Shown: positions 48,885-61,375, numbered from the stretch's first letter. The stretch is 64,000 nt of DNA from Ciborinia camelliae (GCA_025890175.1 JANPYM010000002.1:2315859-2379858), one strand, 5' to 3'. Program-made: numbers and translations. The notes: generated by a model not told the origin, from the sequence alone.

Positions 48885-48930
48885 ATGTGACCATGGTGGT
48901 CACGTGATCGATCACGTGACTGTCATACTA
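48885..48930. promoter_or_regulatory. CACGTG-containing inverted repeat
   Basis: GATCATGTGACC and GGTCACGTGATC pair around ATGGT, directly followed by another GATCACGTGA. Together with the 48234-48261 boxes, these CACGTG clusters bracket the hairpin chain. Confidence 0.5.
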
Positions 48931-48949
48931 GGCAGGGGCCTTGGCGTGA

Positions 48950-49020
48950 CAACGTTATAATAATCTATAAACTATTATGATAGATTATTATAATTATAAT
49001 AATTTATAGATTATTATATA
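48950..49020. repeat. AT-rich long palindrome
   Basis: TATAATAATCTATAAA and its exact complement TTTATAGATTATTATA enclose about 30 bp that contains a further TAATCTAT/ATAGATTA pair. It could be a cruciform or a MITE remnant. Confidence 0.6.
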
Positions 49021-49239
49021 CTATAATATAGTAGATAGTAATAATATAGTAGCAATTAATTAAATATACTTTTCTATTGGTTTTTTAGCTCGAAATTCTT
49101 CAAATTTATAATATATATATATAAAGTAATAAATTTTGATCGGAAAATTGATAAGCCCAATTCGAAATAAGCAATTTTGAAAAAGTTGTTGAAATTTTTA
49201 TAATTAAATAATTTAATTGGGTAACAAGAGTAACGATAG

Positions 49240-50578
49240 CAAGATCTATATATCTACCCCACTTACAAATCTACGAATCTATAACCTACAAACCTACAAA
49301 CCTAAAACCTAAAACCTACGAATCTACAAACCTACCTCCTCTCTACGAATCTACAAACCTATGAACCTCCGAATCTACAAACCTACAAATCTACGAACCT
49401 ATAAACCTATAAATCTAAAAACCTAAAAATCGTACGATTCCTTTCTCCGAATCTATCTCCTCTCTTTAAATCTATCTCCTCCCTACGAATCTACGAACCT
49501 ACGAACCTCCGAATCTATAAATCTACGAATCTACAAATCTAAAAACCTAAAAATCATACAATTCCTTTCTCCAAACCTATCTCCTCCCTCTAAATCTACC
49601 TTCTTCTTTTAAATCTACCTCCTCCCTTCGATCCTACCTTTTTCCTCCCCCCTCCTCCCTCCTCCCTCCTTCCTACAAACCTACAAATCTACGAATCTAT
49701 AAATCTACAAACCTATAAATCTAAAAACCTAAAAATCGTACGATTCCTTCCTCCGAATTTATTTTCTCCTTTCGATCCTATCTTCTCCCTCCAAACCTAC
49801 CTCCTCCTTTTGATTCTACGAATCTACGAATTTATAAACCTATCTCCTTTCTCCGATCCTACCTTCTCTTTTTGATCCTACCTTCTTCCTCCGATCTTAT
49901 CTCCTTTTTCCCCCCTCCTCCCTCCTCCCTCCTCCCTACGAACCTACAAATCTACAAATCTACAAATCTACAAATCTATGAACCTACGAATCTAAAAACT
50001 TAAAAATCGTACGATTCCTTTCTCCGAATCTATCTCCTTCCTTCGATCCTATTTTCTCCCTTCGAACCTACCTTTTCCCTCCGATCCTACAAACATACGA
50101 ATCTACAAATCTATCTCCTTCCTCCGATTCTATCTCCTCCCTCCGATTCTACGAATCTACAAATCTACCTCCTCCCTCTGATTTTACGAATCTATGAATC
50201 TACGAATCTACGAACCTACGATTCTACAAATCTAAAAACCTAAAAATCGTACAATTCCTTTCTCCGAATTTATTTCCTCCCTTTAAATCTACCTCCTCCC
50301 TTTAATCCTATCTTCTCCCTCCGATTCTACGAATTTACGAATCTATAAATCTAAAAACCTAAAAATCGTATAATTTCTTTCTCCGAATCTACCTCCTCCC
50401 TCCGATCTTATCTCCTCCCTCCGAACCTATCTCCTCCCTTCGATCCTACGAACCTACAAATCTACGAATCTACGAATCTACAAACCTATCTTCTCCCTCC
50501 AAACCTACCTTCTCCCTCCAATCCTACGAACCTACGAACCTATAAACCTACGAACCTATGAACCTACGAACCTTAATT
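49240..50578 (+). repeat. 1.3-kb pyrimidine-biased minisatellite with higher-order units
   Basis: Built from degenerate 8-9-mers of the type ACCTACAAATCTACGAATCT and CTCCTCC blocks; the + strand is nearly free of G outside CGA. A composite block (AAAACCTAAAAATCGTACGA followed by TTCCTTTCTCCGAATCTA) recurs six times near 49425, 49540, 49725, 49998, 50235 and 50352. RIP-type variants (CGTACGATT to CATACAATT) occur among copies. No gene. Confidence 0.85.
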
Positions 50579-51401
50579 ATAAATAGGTTTTTATGATACT
50601 ATTAATAGCTTATTTATAACCTTTTTCGATACCCTCTCTTTTGCGGTAGGCTTGTTACTTGAGTTATTGTCAATTTGGCGAAAAGTGTTTTGGGCGGGAG
50701 GCTGCAGCTGGGGGCCTAAACCAGTGAGTATGGCGTACTCGGCCAACAGAAATGGGAATCTCGAGGTGAATCCCATTGAGAGCGACTCATATTCACCTTA
50801 CTGCCTAAAGTCCTCCTTCATGAACTTTCAAAGAAGCCAAAAGATGAAACGGCGTCTGCGCAAGAAACTTTCTATGCATCACAGTATTCCAAGGGACAGG
50901 ATTCCAACGACTTCGAGTGGAAGAATATCTGCGTTTTTGGGACTCCGTTGGTTGCCGTGTAGATCTCAATTTTTGAATCGAGGTTGAATACTTCGCTAAA
51001 AATAAATTTATTGCGGCCTGATTGCCTGATTGCCTGGTTGCTGTGTAAACAACAAACCCGACCCCATGGAGCTTTTTCAAGATGGAAATCATAACCAGCC
51101 TCCCGCTTTTTCCCAGCCTCGTACTTTCTTTCAAGGAACATGAGTGAGTTGTCACTTCATCACAACACATAAACCTTTTCGACTGAGTCTTCTTAGTTCA
51201 TCCTTACTACCTTTATCAATCGAACTCAGATAGTGTATCAAATCCATTAATTTCAATTAACAAATACCTCAATTCACGATACCCTTTTACCATCTGCTGA
51301 TGGTACGAGGCTGCACTTAGTTGGATGTTGAAGTAAATAAAACTTCATCATCTTCAAAAACCGACTTGACTTGGGACAATTCCCACGAAAAGAAATCAAT
51401 C
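50579..51401. other. Upstream region of the one-TM protein gene
   Basis: Normal composition. Frames on both strands at 50591-51170 overlap one another and lack domains. The last 200 bp, rich in short pyrimidine tracts and ending ATCAATCATG, look like a fungal promoter and 5' UTR. Confidence 0.45.
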
Positions 51402-52811
51402 ATGCCTGTTATCAGCTCTTACGTCTCCCCTCTTCTCAAACGTACCGCCATTGCGTCTCCATCTCCACCCCTCGACGACCCTTCTATACCAAATATCCTC
51501 ACCAGAACTCTCACCGCACGCGATGTAGTCGGCACGATCGATCCTTCTAATGGCGTAACACCTTTCGATAGCGTTCCTAATAAATTCGTCTTCATAGTCA
51601 TTGGACTGATCGGTGCTGGTTTTGTTCTAACCGGTATATGGTTCTTCTTCATTGCCAAGAATGGTGGATTCGTCTTTCATGAAAATGATTGGGATGATTA
51701 TAAATCTACAGTCCTGAGACGAAAAGGTCCTAATGGTACGACGCTTTCTGGAGGTTCAGAATCCACGGATCTTGGAGGTGGCAGTGTAGTACACGGAGAG
51801 AAGAAGAGGAGTACATGGGGAAGGAAGAACAAGAAAAGTAAGAAGGATGGAAGTGGTATGGAGAGGTCGAGATATAAGGACTTTGATGAGGAAGAGAGTT
51901 CGGTCGGCACCCAGAGTGAAGTCACTTACAGCGAGATGAGCGAGGTCAATTTCCCCCCGAGAAAGGAAAAGAAGAACAAGAAAAGTAGACTACGTGGTGG
52001 TGACTTGGGTGATGTACCGGAATCCGAATACGGCGATGATGTTGCAGACCTTCGAGCATACCGACATGAGAAACCGGCACGAGTTGGAGGCATGAATAGG
52101 GAAAGCGACTCCAGTGTGTGGGAAGGATCTACCAACGCTGAAGGTTCTACTGTCTCCGATGGACTGATACACAATCGCGAACGAACACCCGAGGCTACCC
52201 CGGAGAAGCCAAAGAAGAGTAATAATAAAGATCACTACAAGATTCGAAAGGTCATTGGTACGGTTCAAGGCCCACGTTCTTCGACAAAGGATAATGGTGG
52301 AAGCTCGACTTTCTGGAATAAACAGGGCACCATCAAGAAGAGTTCAAGGCAGAGCGAGGCCGATTCGAGTGTAACGGATGATGAGAGAGTTAAAGCAGAA
52401 GCCAAGAAACTCCAAGATAAGGGACGAGCCGCTCAGCGTAGAGATTTCAGTTTCCGGGTTGGTGATGACAATAGTTCTGCAGCTGGATCCTCTCTTGTAT
52501 CAGCTCGTGACGCAGCCGCGTCAAGAGAACAAGAGAGACAGGAACGAGAGGCAAGACGTGCCAGGCGTGAAGCGAGAAAACAAAGTAGAAATCAATCACA
52601 TTTGGCCCCACCTGCTTATTCTGCCGCTGAATCTAGCGTTGGGGGAAGCGAGTTGAGTAGCGTGAGGGAGGATAGTGAGGTTAGTGGCGATACTGGGCAT
52701 AAGAGTTATCCTTGTTTTATTCCGGGGTTGAGCAGTGAGAGGGGTGGAAATGAGACGGATTATACGGAGGATAGAAGGAAGAAGAGGAATGGTGGGTATA
52801 GAAGGGAGTGA
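51402..52811 (+). CDS. Conserved-type single-TM fungal protein with long charged cytosolic tail, 469 aa
   Basis: First ATG in frame at 51402; the frame extends back to 51321 only through a TTG codon, so that part is 5' UTR. The N-terminus (MPVISSYVSPLLKRT, then PSIPNILTRTLTARDVVGTI) precedes one TM helix at residues 62-85 (FVFIVIGLIGAGFVLTGIWF) and a juxtamembrane block (KNGGFVFHENDWDDYKSTVL, then RRKGPNGTTLSG) that I recall as strongly conserved among filamentous ascomycetes. The rest is Lys/Arg/Ser-rich and disordered, with an Arg/Glu helical segment near residues 388-418 (REQERQEREARRARREARKQ). No enzymatic motif; function unknown. Intronless. Its 3' end is 316 bp from the transposon TIR at 53127. 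Confidence 0.8.
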   Translation: MPVISSYVSPLLKRTAIASPSPPLDDPSIPNILTRTLTARDVVGTIDPSNGVTPFDSVPNKFVFIVIGLIGAGFVLTGIWFFFIAKNGGFVFHENDWDDYKSTVLRRKGPNGTTLSGGSESTDLGGGSVVHGEKKRSTWGRKNKKSKKDGSGMERSRYKDFDEEESSVGTQSEVTYSEMSEVNFPPRKEKKNKKSRLRGGDLGDVPESEYGDDVADLRAYRHEKPARVGGMNRESDSSVWEGSTNAEGSTVSDGLIHNRERTPEATPEKPKKSNNKDHYKIRKVIGTVQGPRSSTKDNGGSSTFWNKQGTIKKSSRQSEADSSVTDDERVKAEAKKLQDKGRAAQRRDFSFRVGDDNSSAAGSSLVSARDAAASREQERQEREARRARREARKQSRNQSHLAPPAYSAAESSVGGSELSSVREDSEVSGDTGHKSYPCFIPGLSSERGGNETDYTEDRRKKRNGGYRRE

Positions 52812-53126
52812 ATGCATTTGAGGAGTGACGGATGGGATGCGTGATGCTTGTATGAATGGGCCAGGAAAGGATGGATGGAAAATTCCGGGGAATTTTGGCC
52901 AGGCAAATATTGGGACGAAAAATACGACATGAGGTTATTTATGTTTGTGAGGTTTGGATGCACGGACGGGCGGACGGGCGGAAGGAGGGAGGGGTGGATG
53001 GGGTTTGTGGATATAATGATGATGGATGATTTTATAATGAGCCATGGTTTTTGCGTTTTGTTTTTCATAGGAGTTCATATGGCCACGGCCTTTTTCAGCA
53101 GAATTTGTATGTGTCAAATCACAATT
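52812..53126. other. 3' flank of the one-TM gene up to the transposon edge
   Basis: Contains GGACGGGCGGACGGGCGG (52963-52980). No gene. Normal composition ends exactly at the inverted repeat. Confidence 0.6.
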
Positions 53127-53228
53127 CTACAGTCTATATCACTCAAACCCAACAAAAAAAATATACTTTTGATAATTTGAATTTTTAATATACCAAAATA
53201 TACAGAATCCTTTGTTTATCTTAATGAT
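53127..53228 (+). repeat. Left terminal inverted repeat
   Basis: Starts CTACAGTCTATATCACTC, contains an ATATACTTTTGATAATTTGA core, ends at TTAATGAT. Less RIPped than its partner at six of the seven differing sites. Confidence 0.85.
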
Positions 53229-54674
53229 ATAAAAAAAAATAAAAAATTTCTTTGGAAAAAATTTCAAAAACCCAAAAAACAAAATCCCGAGATCTAAATT
53301 ATTATTACATAATTATTTAATATCGCTTCAAATAATATATTTTCATTTATATAACAACAATAATATTTATATAAAATTTTATTATATTTATATAATTTTT
53401 TAAATTAATATTATTAATTAATATTATTTAAAATATAATATATTTATTAAAAAATATTTTAAATTTAATATAAAAAAATGAATTATAAAAATTATTTTTT
53501 TAAAAAAAATAATATTTTTATTTTTTTTATATTAACAAAAAATAAGTTTTTTTGATATACAATATTAAAATAAATAATATTAATATTTTTAAATAACCTT
53601 GTATATTTATAATTGCTCTAATTAATTTAGAATTTGATTTATTTTAATCCCTTTCCCTTGCAAAGTTTGTTAATATTGAATTAACCTATGGATTGCTTAC
53701 TCAAAAAAAATAAAATTTAAAAAAAAAGAAGATTGATATAAATTATAAAGTTTTAATTAATATTAATTATATATTTTGATTTTAATAAATTATTTTTCAA
53801 ATAAAAAAAAATCAAAATATAAAATTAAATATATTTAATAATAAATATAAATCCAATAAATCTTTTATTTTTTTTATTTTTTCAAACTTTTTTTAATTTT
53901 GAATCTATCTAAAATATATATTTTATATTTGTATATAATAAAAATATAAAATTAAAACAATTAAAACAAAACAAAAAAGATAAAAAATATTAAATAAATT
54001 AAAAAATAATAATTTATTATTTTTTTAAAAAAAGTAATTATTTATTTCTTTTTTTATTAAGTTTATAAATGTTAATATTAAAATATTATTAAAGTCTCTA
54101 CCTTTTCAATCTATATTTTTTATTAAATATATAAAGGATAATAGCAATAATAATATAAATATTGAATTAAAAATAACAAAAAAAAATAAAATCATTTATA
54201 TTATTTCATAAAAAGTATATATTAGCAATTTGGATGATAATTATACAGAATTGTTTTTCAACAAACTATTATTTAATATAATTACTGGTTATAAAAACAT
54301 TATTATTAATATATTAATATATCGAAAAGTATATATTTTGATTAACAAAATATTTAAAAACTTATTTCTTAATATATTATTTCGAAATATTAATAATTAT
54401 ATAATACTTTAAGTTTATTTTATATATATATTAAAAAAAAATTATATCACCAAAATTATATCAATATCTTTTTATTAATTACCAAAACTAATTATCTAAA
54501 AAAGTTTATAATCTTTAAATATTTTATCAAAAAAATTTAAGTATTATTTAATTATTTTAAAATATATAAAATCTTATTAATCGAATTTTAAAATGAAAAA
54601 TATATTAAAAAATTTTTTTTAAATAATAAAATGATTTTTGAAAAATATAAAATTTGATTTTTAATATAATTTTT
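53229..54674. other. AT-rich degraded interior, no gene
   Basis: A+T-saturated. Only short Asn/Ile/Lys frames such as 54230-54412 (+), unassignable. Confidence 0.5.
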
Positions 54675-55179
54675 TGTCACGGTGTGGATCCACTGGGTGG
54701 GTCCACAGGTCGGGATCTACGGTGTAGATCCCTGCATCGTGACAGGGTTCATATAGTAGAACAACTATTCCAGATACCCAATCTGGAATACTCCACGCTT
54801 TTATAACACAATGGTAAAGTTGTTCACCCCTGACACTGTATTCCAGATTAATTGGTTGGTATGTTCTGAGATCAGTTCTTGGCGAGGATATACCACTTCG
54901 AATCTTTTAGATTAATTTATTAATCTAATTAGTTCAGCTATAACTATTGCGCTCCCCACTCTTGTTGTGTGGGTTCATCCTTGCCTTAGAACCCGGGGGG
55001 GTTCAGGATAAGACGGGGGTGAGTGTCAGGGTGTGGATCCACTGGGTGAGTCCACAGGACGGGATCTACGGTGTAGATCCCTGCTCTGACAGGGTTTATA
55101 TAGTAGAACAACTATTCCAGACCAATCTGGAATACTCCACGCTTTTGTGGCGCAGTGGTAAAGTTGTTCACCCCTGACA
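54675..55179 (+). mobile_element. Complete TRIM (miniature LTR retrotransposon), 505 bp
   Basis: LTRs at 54675-54835 (161 bp) and 55024-55179 (156 bp), both TGTCA...TGACA, flank a 188-bp internal segment. A purine tract (AAGACGGGGGTGAG) precedes the right LTR. Flanking TTTTT on both sides is compatible with a 5-bp target duplication but is low complexity. The LTRs carry hairpins (GGATCTAC-GGT-GTAGATCC; TATTCCAGA with TCTGGAATA). The frame at 54947-55177 crosses the internal/LTR border and is not a gene. Confidence 0.85.
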
Positions 55180-56159
55180 TTTTTTATATTTATTACCCCT
55201 TTAATATTTCAAAAAATATTTAATTAAAATTTTTTTTTTTGTTTTATAATAACATTTATAAAACTTTTAATCAAAATAATTGTTTATCAATAGCTTTTAA
55301 AATATAAATTTACAAAATTTAAAAAAAAAAAAAATATTTATATAAATAAATATAAATATAAAGATATAATCAAATATTGATAAAAAGTTTTTATACCTTA
55401 AATAAAAGTTTTGAATAAAAAAACTATATAATATAATAAAGTTATACAAACAAATAAAAATAAAATATAAATTATAATATTTTTTATATTAAAATCTAAT
55501 AAAAAACAATATATTTGAATATAATATAATAAAAATTGTTATTATATATATAATTATAAAAAATTATTTTAATTAAATAAAACAATTTAATAAAAAATAT
55601 TATATAAAAACAAAAAAAAGTTTATTTATAAATTCGATTTTATTAATTTTAAAGAATATATATAAATCAAAAATGCTATTAATAATATTATCAAAAATAC
55701 AGGAGTAATTATTTATCCTAAAGCAAATAAAAATCTTTAATAAAATACAAAATAATTATTAAAACAATTATATATTATTATTAATATATTTAAAAAACAA
55801 TATTTCAATTATATTATTATTTTTATATTTAATTAATTATTTATATATTAATTTTTTAATAAAAAAGTTTTAAATATTTTTATTATAAATTTATTAAATA
55901 ATAATAAATAATTAATACAAAAAGATATTATTTATTTGATAAAGATTGCACTTTATCTTTATATTAATCTACAATTTTTTTTTAAAAACTTTATATTTAA
56001 AATATTGAAATAAAGGTTTTTAAAAAAATAAAACAAATTTTTTAAAAAAAAAATTATTTATTGATTAAAAAACTATTAAAAACAAAATGTTTATTATGAT
56101 ACCCTAATTCTAATTTTTTTTTCCCAAAAGATTATAAATTATATTTGTCGAATCACCTC
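55180..56159. other. AT-rich degraded interior, no gene
   Basis: Nothing recognisable. Composition consistent with RIP. Confidence 0.5.
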
Positions 56160-56325
56160 GGTGGTATCAAAATGTGTATAGTAAAAGTAGTATATTATAA
56201 AAGCATGCAGATCGATCGTAGATCGATCTGCGGGCTTATATGCCCGTGTAGCGGGCATACCGGCCGCACGCGGCCGCGCCCCGCGCCCGGTGAATCTGCC
56301 CTGCAGATTCACTGGTATCGCAACA
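56160..56325 (+). mobile_element. GC-rich hairpin element, type B, intact copy
   Basis: The lead-in contains GTGTATAG and a TATTATAAAAG TATA-like box. Then follow adjoining hairpins: GCAGATCGATC-GTA-GATCGATCTGC (56207-56231, 11-bp arms), GGGC-TTATAT-GCCC, GCCCG-TGTAG-CGGGC, CGGCCG-CACG-CGGCCG and GTGAATCTG/CAGATTCAC, ending TGGTATCGCAACA. No protein. The partly RIPped relative at 19935-20086 shares the order of hairpins. Confidence 0.7.
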
Positions 56326-57204
56326 ATATTATATAATAAAAATATTATAGAATTATAACGATTTTAAAAAACAAAAATTTGCGATTAAAGAATTATTAAT
56401 AAAAAAAAATTATAAATATATATTTCTCCCCAAATTTTATTGTAAACTTAATTTTATTAAAATATATTAGGATTACAATAAAATTTTATATTATTAAATT
56501 GAAAAAAAAAGTTTTACGTATACTAAAGAAAAGGTTATAAAGATATTAGATGTTTATATAATCAATACAATATATCAATTTTATAATCAAATATAATGTT
56601 TTATAAATATATATAAAAAAGATTTAAATATAAAACAAATAATATAAATAATAAAAAAATAAAAAAGATATAGAACATGTTGTATTTTAATTAAAAATAT
56701 AATATCTATCTCTTAATTAATTATATAATTTATTTATTTAATTAAATATATTAATTAATTAATTAAATAATTAATAAATTATATATTTATTTAATTATAC
56801 AGGGTATAATTAAATGTACGGTACGGTAGTACGAACTACGCGAACATATGCCTAGTACGATCATTCGAATCGTACAGGGTTCTTTCAGAATTCGAAACGC
56901 TGTATTAGGAAAGGTTAATTCTTTGTTCGAATTTTAGTTGGAAAAAGCAATATAGTAAGGCATTTTATTTTCAATACTATAATTTTTAATTAATATAATT
57001 AATAAAATCAAAAAATATTATTTTATTGTATATATATATAATATAATACATTTATCTTTTATTTAATTAATTAATCATAATCTAGAATTTAGCCTACATT
57101 CCTTACGCCATGTATATACCCCTGTATATACGTAACATACAATTTACAATTTGCAATAAATTATAAGCCTGATTCCTAGGTTATATAGACCTGGTTTTTT
57201 TGTA
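56199..57204. other. Redundant 1006-bp contig end (identical to 57215-58220)
   Basis: From AAAAGCATGCAG to GGTTTTTTTGTA this segment repeats exactly on the other side of a 10-N gap. It includes a full copia 5' LTR (56678-57158) that is therefore probably not a separate LTR. Confidence 0.85.
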
Positions 57205-57214
57205 NNNNNNNNNN
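57205..57214. other. Assembly gap (10 N)
   Basis: Joins two contigs whose ends are the same 1006 bp; true copy number of the segment is probably one. Confidence 0.95.
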
Positions 57215-57341
57215 AAAAGCATGCAGATCGATCGTAGATCGATCTGCGGGCTTATATGCCCGTGTAGCGGGCATACCGGCCGCACGCGGCCGCGCCCCGC
57301 GCCCGGTGAATCTGCCCTGCAGATTCACTGGTATCGCAACA
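57215..57341 (+). repeat. Second assembled copy of the type B hairpin core
   Basis: Base-for-base repeat of 56199-56325 after the gap; very likely the same molecule counted twice. Confidence 0.8.
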
Positions 57342-57693
57342 ATATTATATAATAAAAATATTATAGAATTATAACGATTTTAAAAAACAAAAATTTGCGA
57401 TTAAAGAATTATTAATAAAAAAAAATTATAAATATATATTTCTCCCCAAATTTTATTGTAAACTTAATTTTATTAAAATATATTAGGATTACAATAAAAT
57501 TTTATATTATTAAATTGAAAAAAAAAGTTTTACGTATACTAAAGAAAAGGTTATAAAGATATTAGATGTTTATATAATCAATACAATATATCAATTTTAT
57601 AATCAAATATAATGTTTTATAAATATATATAAAAAAGATTTAAATATAAAACAAATAATATAAATAATAAAAAAATAAAAAAGATATAGAACA

Positions 57694-58174
57694 TGTTGTA
57701 TTTTAATTAAAAATATAATATCTATCTCTTAATTAATTATATAATTTATTTATTTAATTAAATATATTAATTAATTAATTAAATAATTAATAAATTATAT
57801 ATTTATTTAATTATACAGGGTATAATTAAATGTACGGTACGGTAGTACGAACTACGCGAACATATGCCTAGTACGATCATTCGAATCGTACAGGGTTCTT
57901 TCAGAATTCGAAACGCTGTATTAGGAAAGGTTAATTCTTTGTTCGAATTTTAGTTGGAAAAAGCAATATAGTAAGGCATTTTATTTTCAATACTATAATT
58001 TTTAATTAATATAATTAATAAAATCAAAAAATATTATTTTATTGTATATATATATAATATAATACATTTATCTTTTATTTAATTAATTAATCATAATCTA
58101 GAATTTAGCCTACATTCCTTACGCCATGTATATACCCCTGTATATACGTAACATACAATTTACAATTTGCAATA
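57694..58174 (+). repeat. 5' LTR of the copia derivative
   Basis: TGTTGTATTTTAATTAAAAA to TTGCAATA (CAACA with one RIP change). The LTR end is followed by AATTATAAGCCTGATTCC, also present in RIPped form next to the LTR at 11277, and so the probable primer-binding neighbourhood. Confidence 0.9.
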
Positions 58175-58734
58175 AATTATAAGCCTGATTCCTAGGTTAT
58201 ATAGACCTGGTTTTTTTGTAAGTTAAAAAGATTCTGGTATATCGATTTAAAATCAATTTTAATAAATCGATTTTATTGAATTTTATTGAATTTTATAAAA
58301 AATATTTCGAAAAACGAATTATATATTAATTTGAATTGCAAAATCTAATTTGAATTTTAGTTCGAATTTTATAAATTTTAATTCGAATTTAATCAAACCC
58401 TAATTCGAAATCTAATTCGAATTCAATTATAATTTTAGTTTAAATTTATCTGCTAATGGAATTTAACCCGATTTTAAATCAAATTCAATCTTTAAATCTA
58501 TAATTCCAATTCGTATTTTAGCTTTTAAATCTATTATTTCGATTTATATTTTGGTCTTTGAATTTATGATTCCGATTTGTATTTTGGCTTTTAAATCTAC
58601 CATTCCGATTTGTATTTCGGCTTTTAAACTTACAATTTCGATTTGTATTTCGATATCGAACGAACCGAACCTACTTTTATATAAGGGTTGGAGGAATTGA
58701 AGGGATTAAGTGAAACAGCATTTTAAAGCCCGAT

Positions 58735-59165
58735 CATTAGAATCTATTATACGATTAAATCGATTAGATCGATTAGATTGATTAGATCGATTAGATCGAT
58801 TAGATCGATTATATAATTAGATCGATTCTATAATTAAATCGATTATATAAATTATATGATTCAATTGATTATATAACTAAATCGATTATATGAATTATAT
58901 AATTAAATCGATTATATAAATTATATAATTAAATCGATTATATAAATTATATGATTTAATTAATTATATAACTAAATCGATTATATAAATTATATAATTA
59001 AATCGATTATATAAATTATATAATTCAATCGATTATATAACTAAATCGATTATATAAATTATATAATTAAATTGATTATATAAATTATATAATTCAATCA
59101 ATTATATAACTTAATCGATTATATAAATTATATAATTAAATCGATTATATAATTAAATCGATTAA
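58735..59165 (+). repeat. Tandem repeat with ATCGATTATATAA core
   Basis: Begins as GATTAGATC repeats and continues as about a dozen copies of a 20-40-bp unit ATCGATTATATAAATTATAT. In the leader of the copia derivative. Confidence 0.85.
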
Positions 59166-59819
59166 AAATTTAATCTTTATATATATATATATATATATTT
59201 ATATAATATTAGTATATTTAGAATTTCGATTTATAATTAAATCGATTTTATTAATCTTGTTTTTAAATTTTTATTGATTTTATTTAAAAGTTTTAATTAA
59301 ATTTTAATTAAAAATTTAATTTTAATTTAATTATAATATTATTTTATAGTATTAAATCCTAAGATCTGTATCTTTAAGATTAAATCTAATTAAGCATATA
59401 AAATTAGGTTTCTAGATGTTATATCTGTATGATTATGTTATTTATAGTGGATGGTATAGCAATATATCTTATATTAAGATGCCCTAACTTAATATTTATT
59501 TAAAAGATAGCTGATTTATATTGAAATAATATTATTATTTAATTTTAAATTTTTATTTATAAATTAATTAGTTTTAAAAATATTAATTAATTTTAAAGTA
59601 TTAATTAATTAGTTTAAAAATATTAATTAATTTGAAAAATTGATTAATATAAAAATACTAATTAATATAAAAAATATTAATTAATATAAAAAAGCTAATT
59701 AATATAAGAATATTAATTAGTTTAAAAATATTAATTAATTTTAAAGCATTATTTAATTAATTTAAAAATATTAATTAATTTGAAAAATTGATTAATATAA
59801 AAATACTAATTAATAAAAA

Positions 59820-60640
59820 TAATGCTAATTAATGATTTATATTAAAATCATAATCAAAATAATAATTCGAATCAAAATAATGATTTATATTAAAATCATG
59901 ATTAATATAATAATTTAAATTAAAATAATAATTTGAATTAAAATAATAATCAAAATAATGATTTAAATCAAAATAATAATTAAAATAAATGATTTATATT
60001 AAAATCATAATCAAAATAATAATTCGAATCAAAATAATGATTTATATTAAAATCATGATTAATATAATAATTTAAATTAAAATAATAATTTGAATTAAAA
60101 TAATAATCAAAATAATGATTTAAATCAAAATAATAATTAAAATAAATAATTTATATTAAAATCATAATCAAAATAATGATTTATATTAAAATCATAATTA
60201 ATATAATAATTTAAATTAAAATAATAATTTAAATTAAAATAATAATCAAAATAATGATTTATATTATAATTATTATTAGAATAATGATTTAAATTAAAAT
60301 TCGAATCAAAATAATGATTTATATTAAAATTTTAATCATAATGATTTAAATCAAAATAATAATCAAAATAATGATTTATATTATAATTATAATTAAAACA
60401 ATGATTTAAATTAAAATAATAATTTAAATTAAAATAATAATTTAAATTAAAATAATAATTAAAATAATGATTTATATTATAATTATAATCAAAATAATGA
60501 TTTAAATCAAAATAATAATTAAAATAAATAATTTATATTAAAATCATAATCATAATGATTTAAATCAAAATAATAATCAAAATAAAAAGATTTATATTAA
60601 AATTATAATCATAACGATTTAAATCAAAATAATTAATTAA
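59820..60640 (+). repeat. AATAATGATTTAAATCAAAA repeat (pol linker relic)
   Basis: Dozens of degenerate units coding, in one frame, Asn/Gln/Leu patterns like the linker between integrase and RT in copy 1 (2640-2950). The array here is about 2.7 times longer. Confidence 0.7.
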
Positions 60641-61129
60641 TTTTATATTAATTAATTATAATATTTAAAATAGATTTTTTTATGTATTTTAAATACATTA
60701 TAACATTTAAAATACATTTTTTATAATATTTTAAATATATTGCAATTAATTAATTAATTTTATAATTTAAGATAAAGCTTTTATTTTATATTAAATGATC
60801 GCAATGAATTAATTATGATTTATATTATAATTATAATCAAAATGATTTAAATTAAAATAATGATTTAAATCAAAATAAAAAAATAATTAATTTTATATTA
60901 ATTAATTATAATATTTAGAATAGATTTTTTTTATGTATTTTAAATATATTATAACATTTAAAATATATTTTTTATAATATTTTAAATTTAAATATATTGC
61001 AATTCATTATTTAATTTTATATTAAAGAATCGCAATAAATTAGTTAATTATAATATTGAAAATATATATTTTTATAATATTTTAAATATATTGTAATTGA
61101 TTAATTAATTTATATTAATTAATTATATT

Positions 61130-61300
61130 TTATAATAAAAGTAAATATATATCTAAACGCTATTATTATATTAAAAATTTAATTAATAAAGGTCTAATTG
61201 ATTTAAATTGGATTTCCTCTTCAAATCAATTAACAGATGATTTAATTAAACTATTGGATAAAATAAAATTATTTAAATTAATTGATTTAATTTAACAATT
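61130..61300 (+). pseudogene. C-terminal RNase H fragment of copia pol
   Basis: Reads RYYYIKNLINKGLIDLNWIS-like and SSNQLTDDLIKLLDKIKLF-like codons matching copy 1 at about 4585-4738. It is better preserved than copy 1 (CTAATTGATTTAAATTGGA with TGG kept). No upstream RT. Confidence 0.7.
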
Positions 61301-61324
61301 AATTATTAAATAATAATGAAAATA

Positions 61325-61375
<51 letters not shown>

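Noticed and set aside
50805..51170. 121-codon minus frame upstream of the one-TM gene
   Set aside because: Starts from a TTG/GTG-type codon context, overlaps other frames of similar length, no recognisable motif.
54947..55177. 76-codon frame
   Set aside because: Crosses from TRIM internal region into its right LTR; no coding expectation.
56678..57158. Third independent LTR of the right-hand copia element
   Set aside because: Part of the exact 1006-bp duplicate next to a 10-N gap; most likely the same LTR assembled twice.
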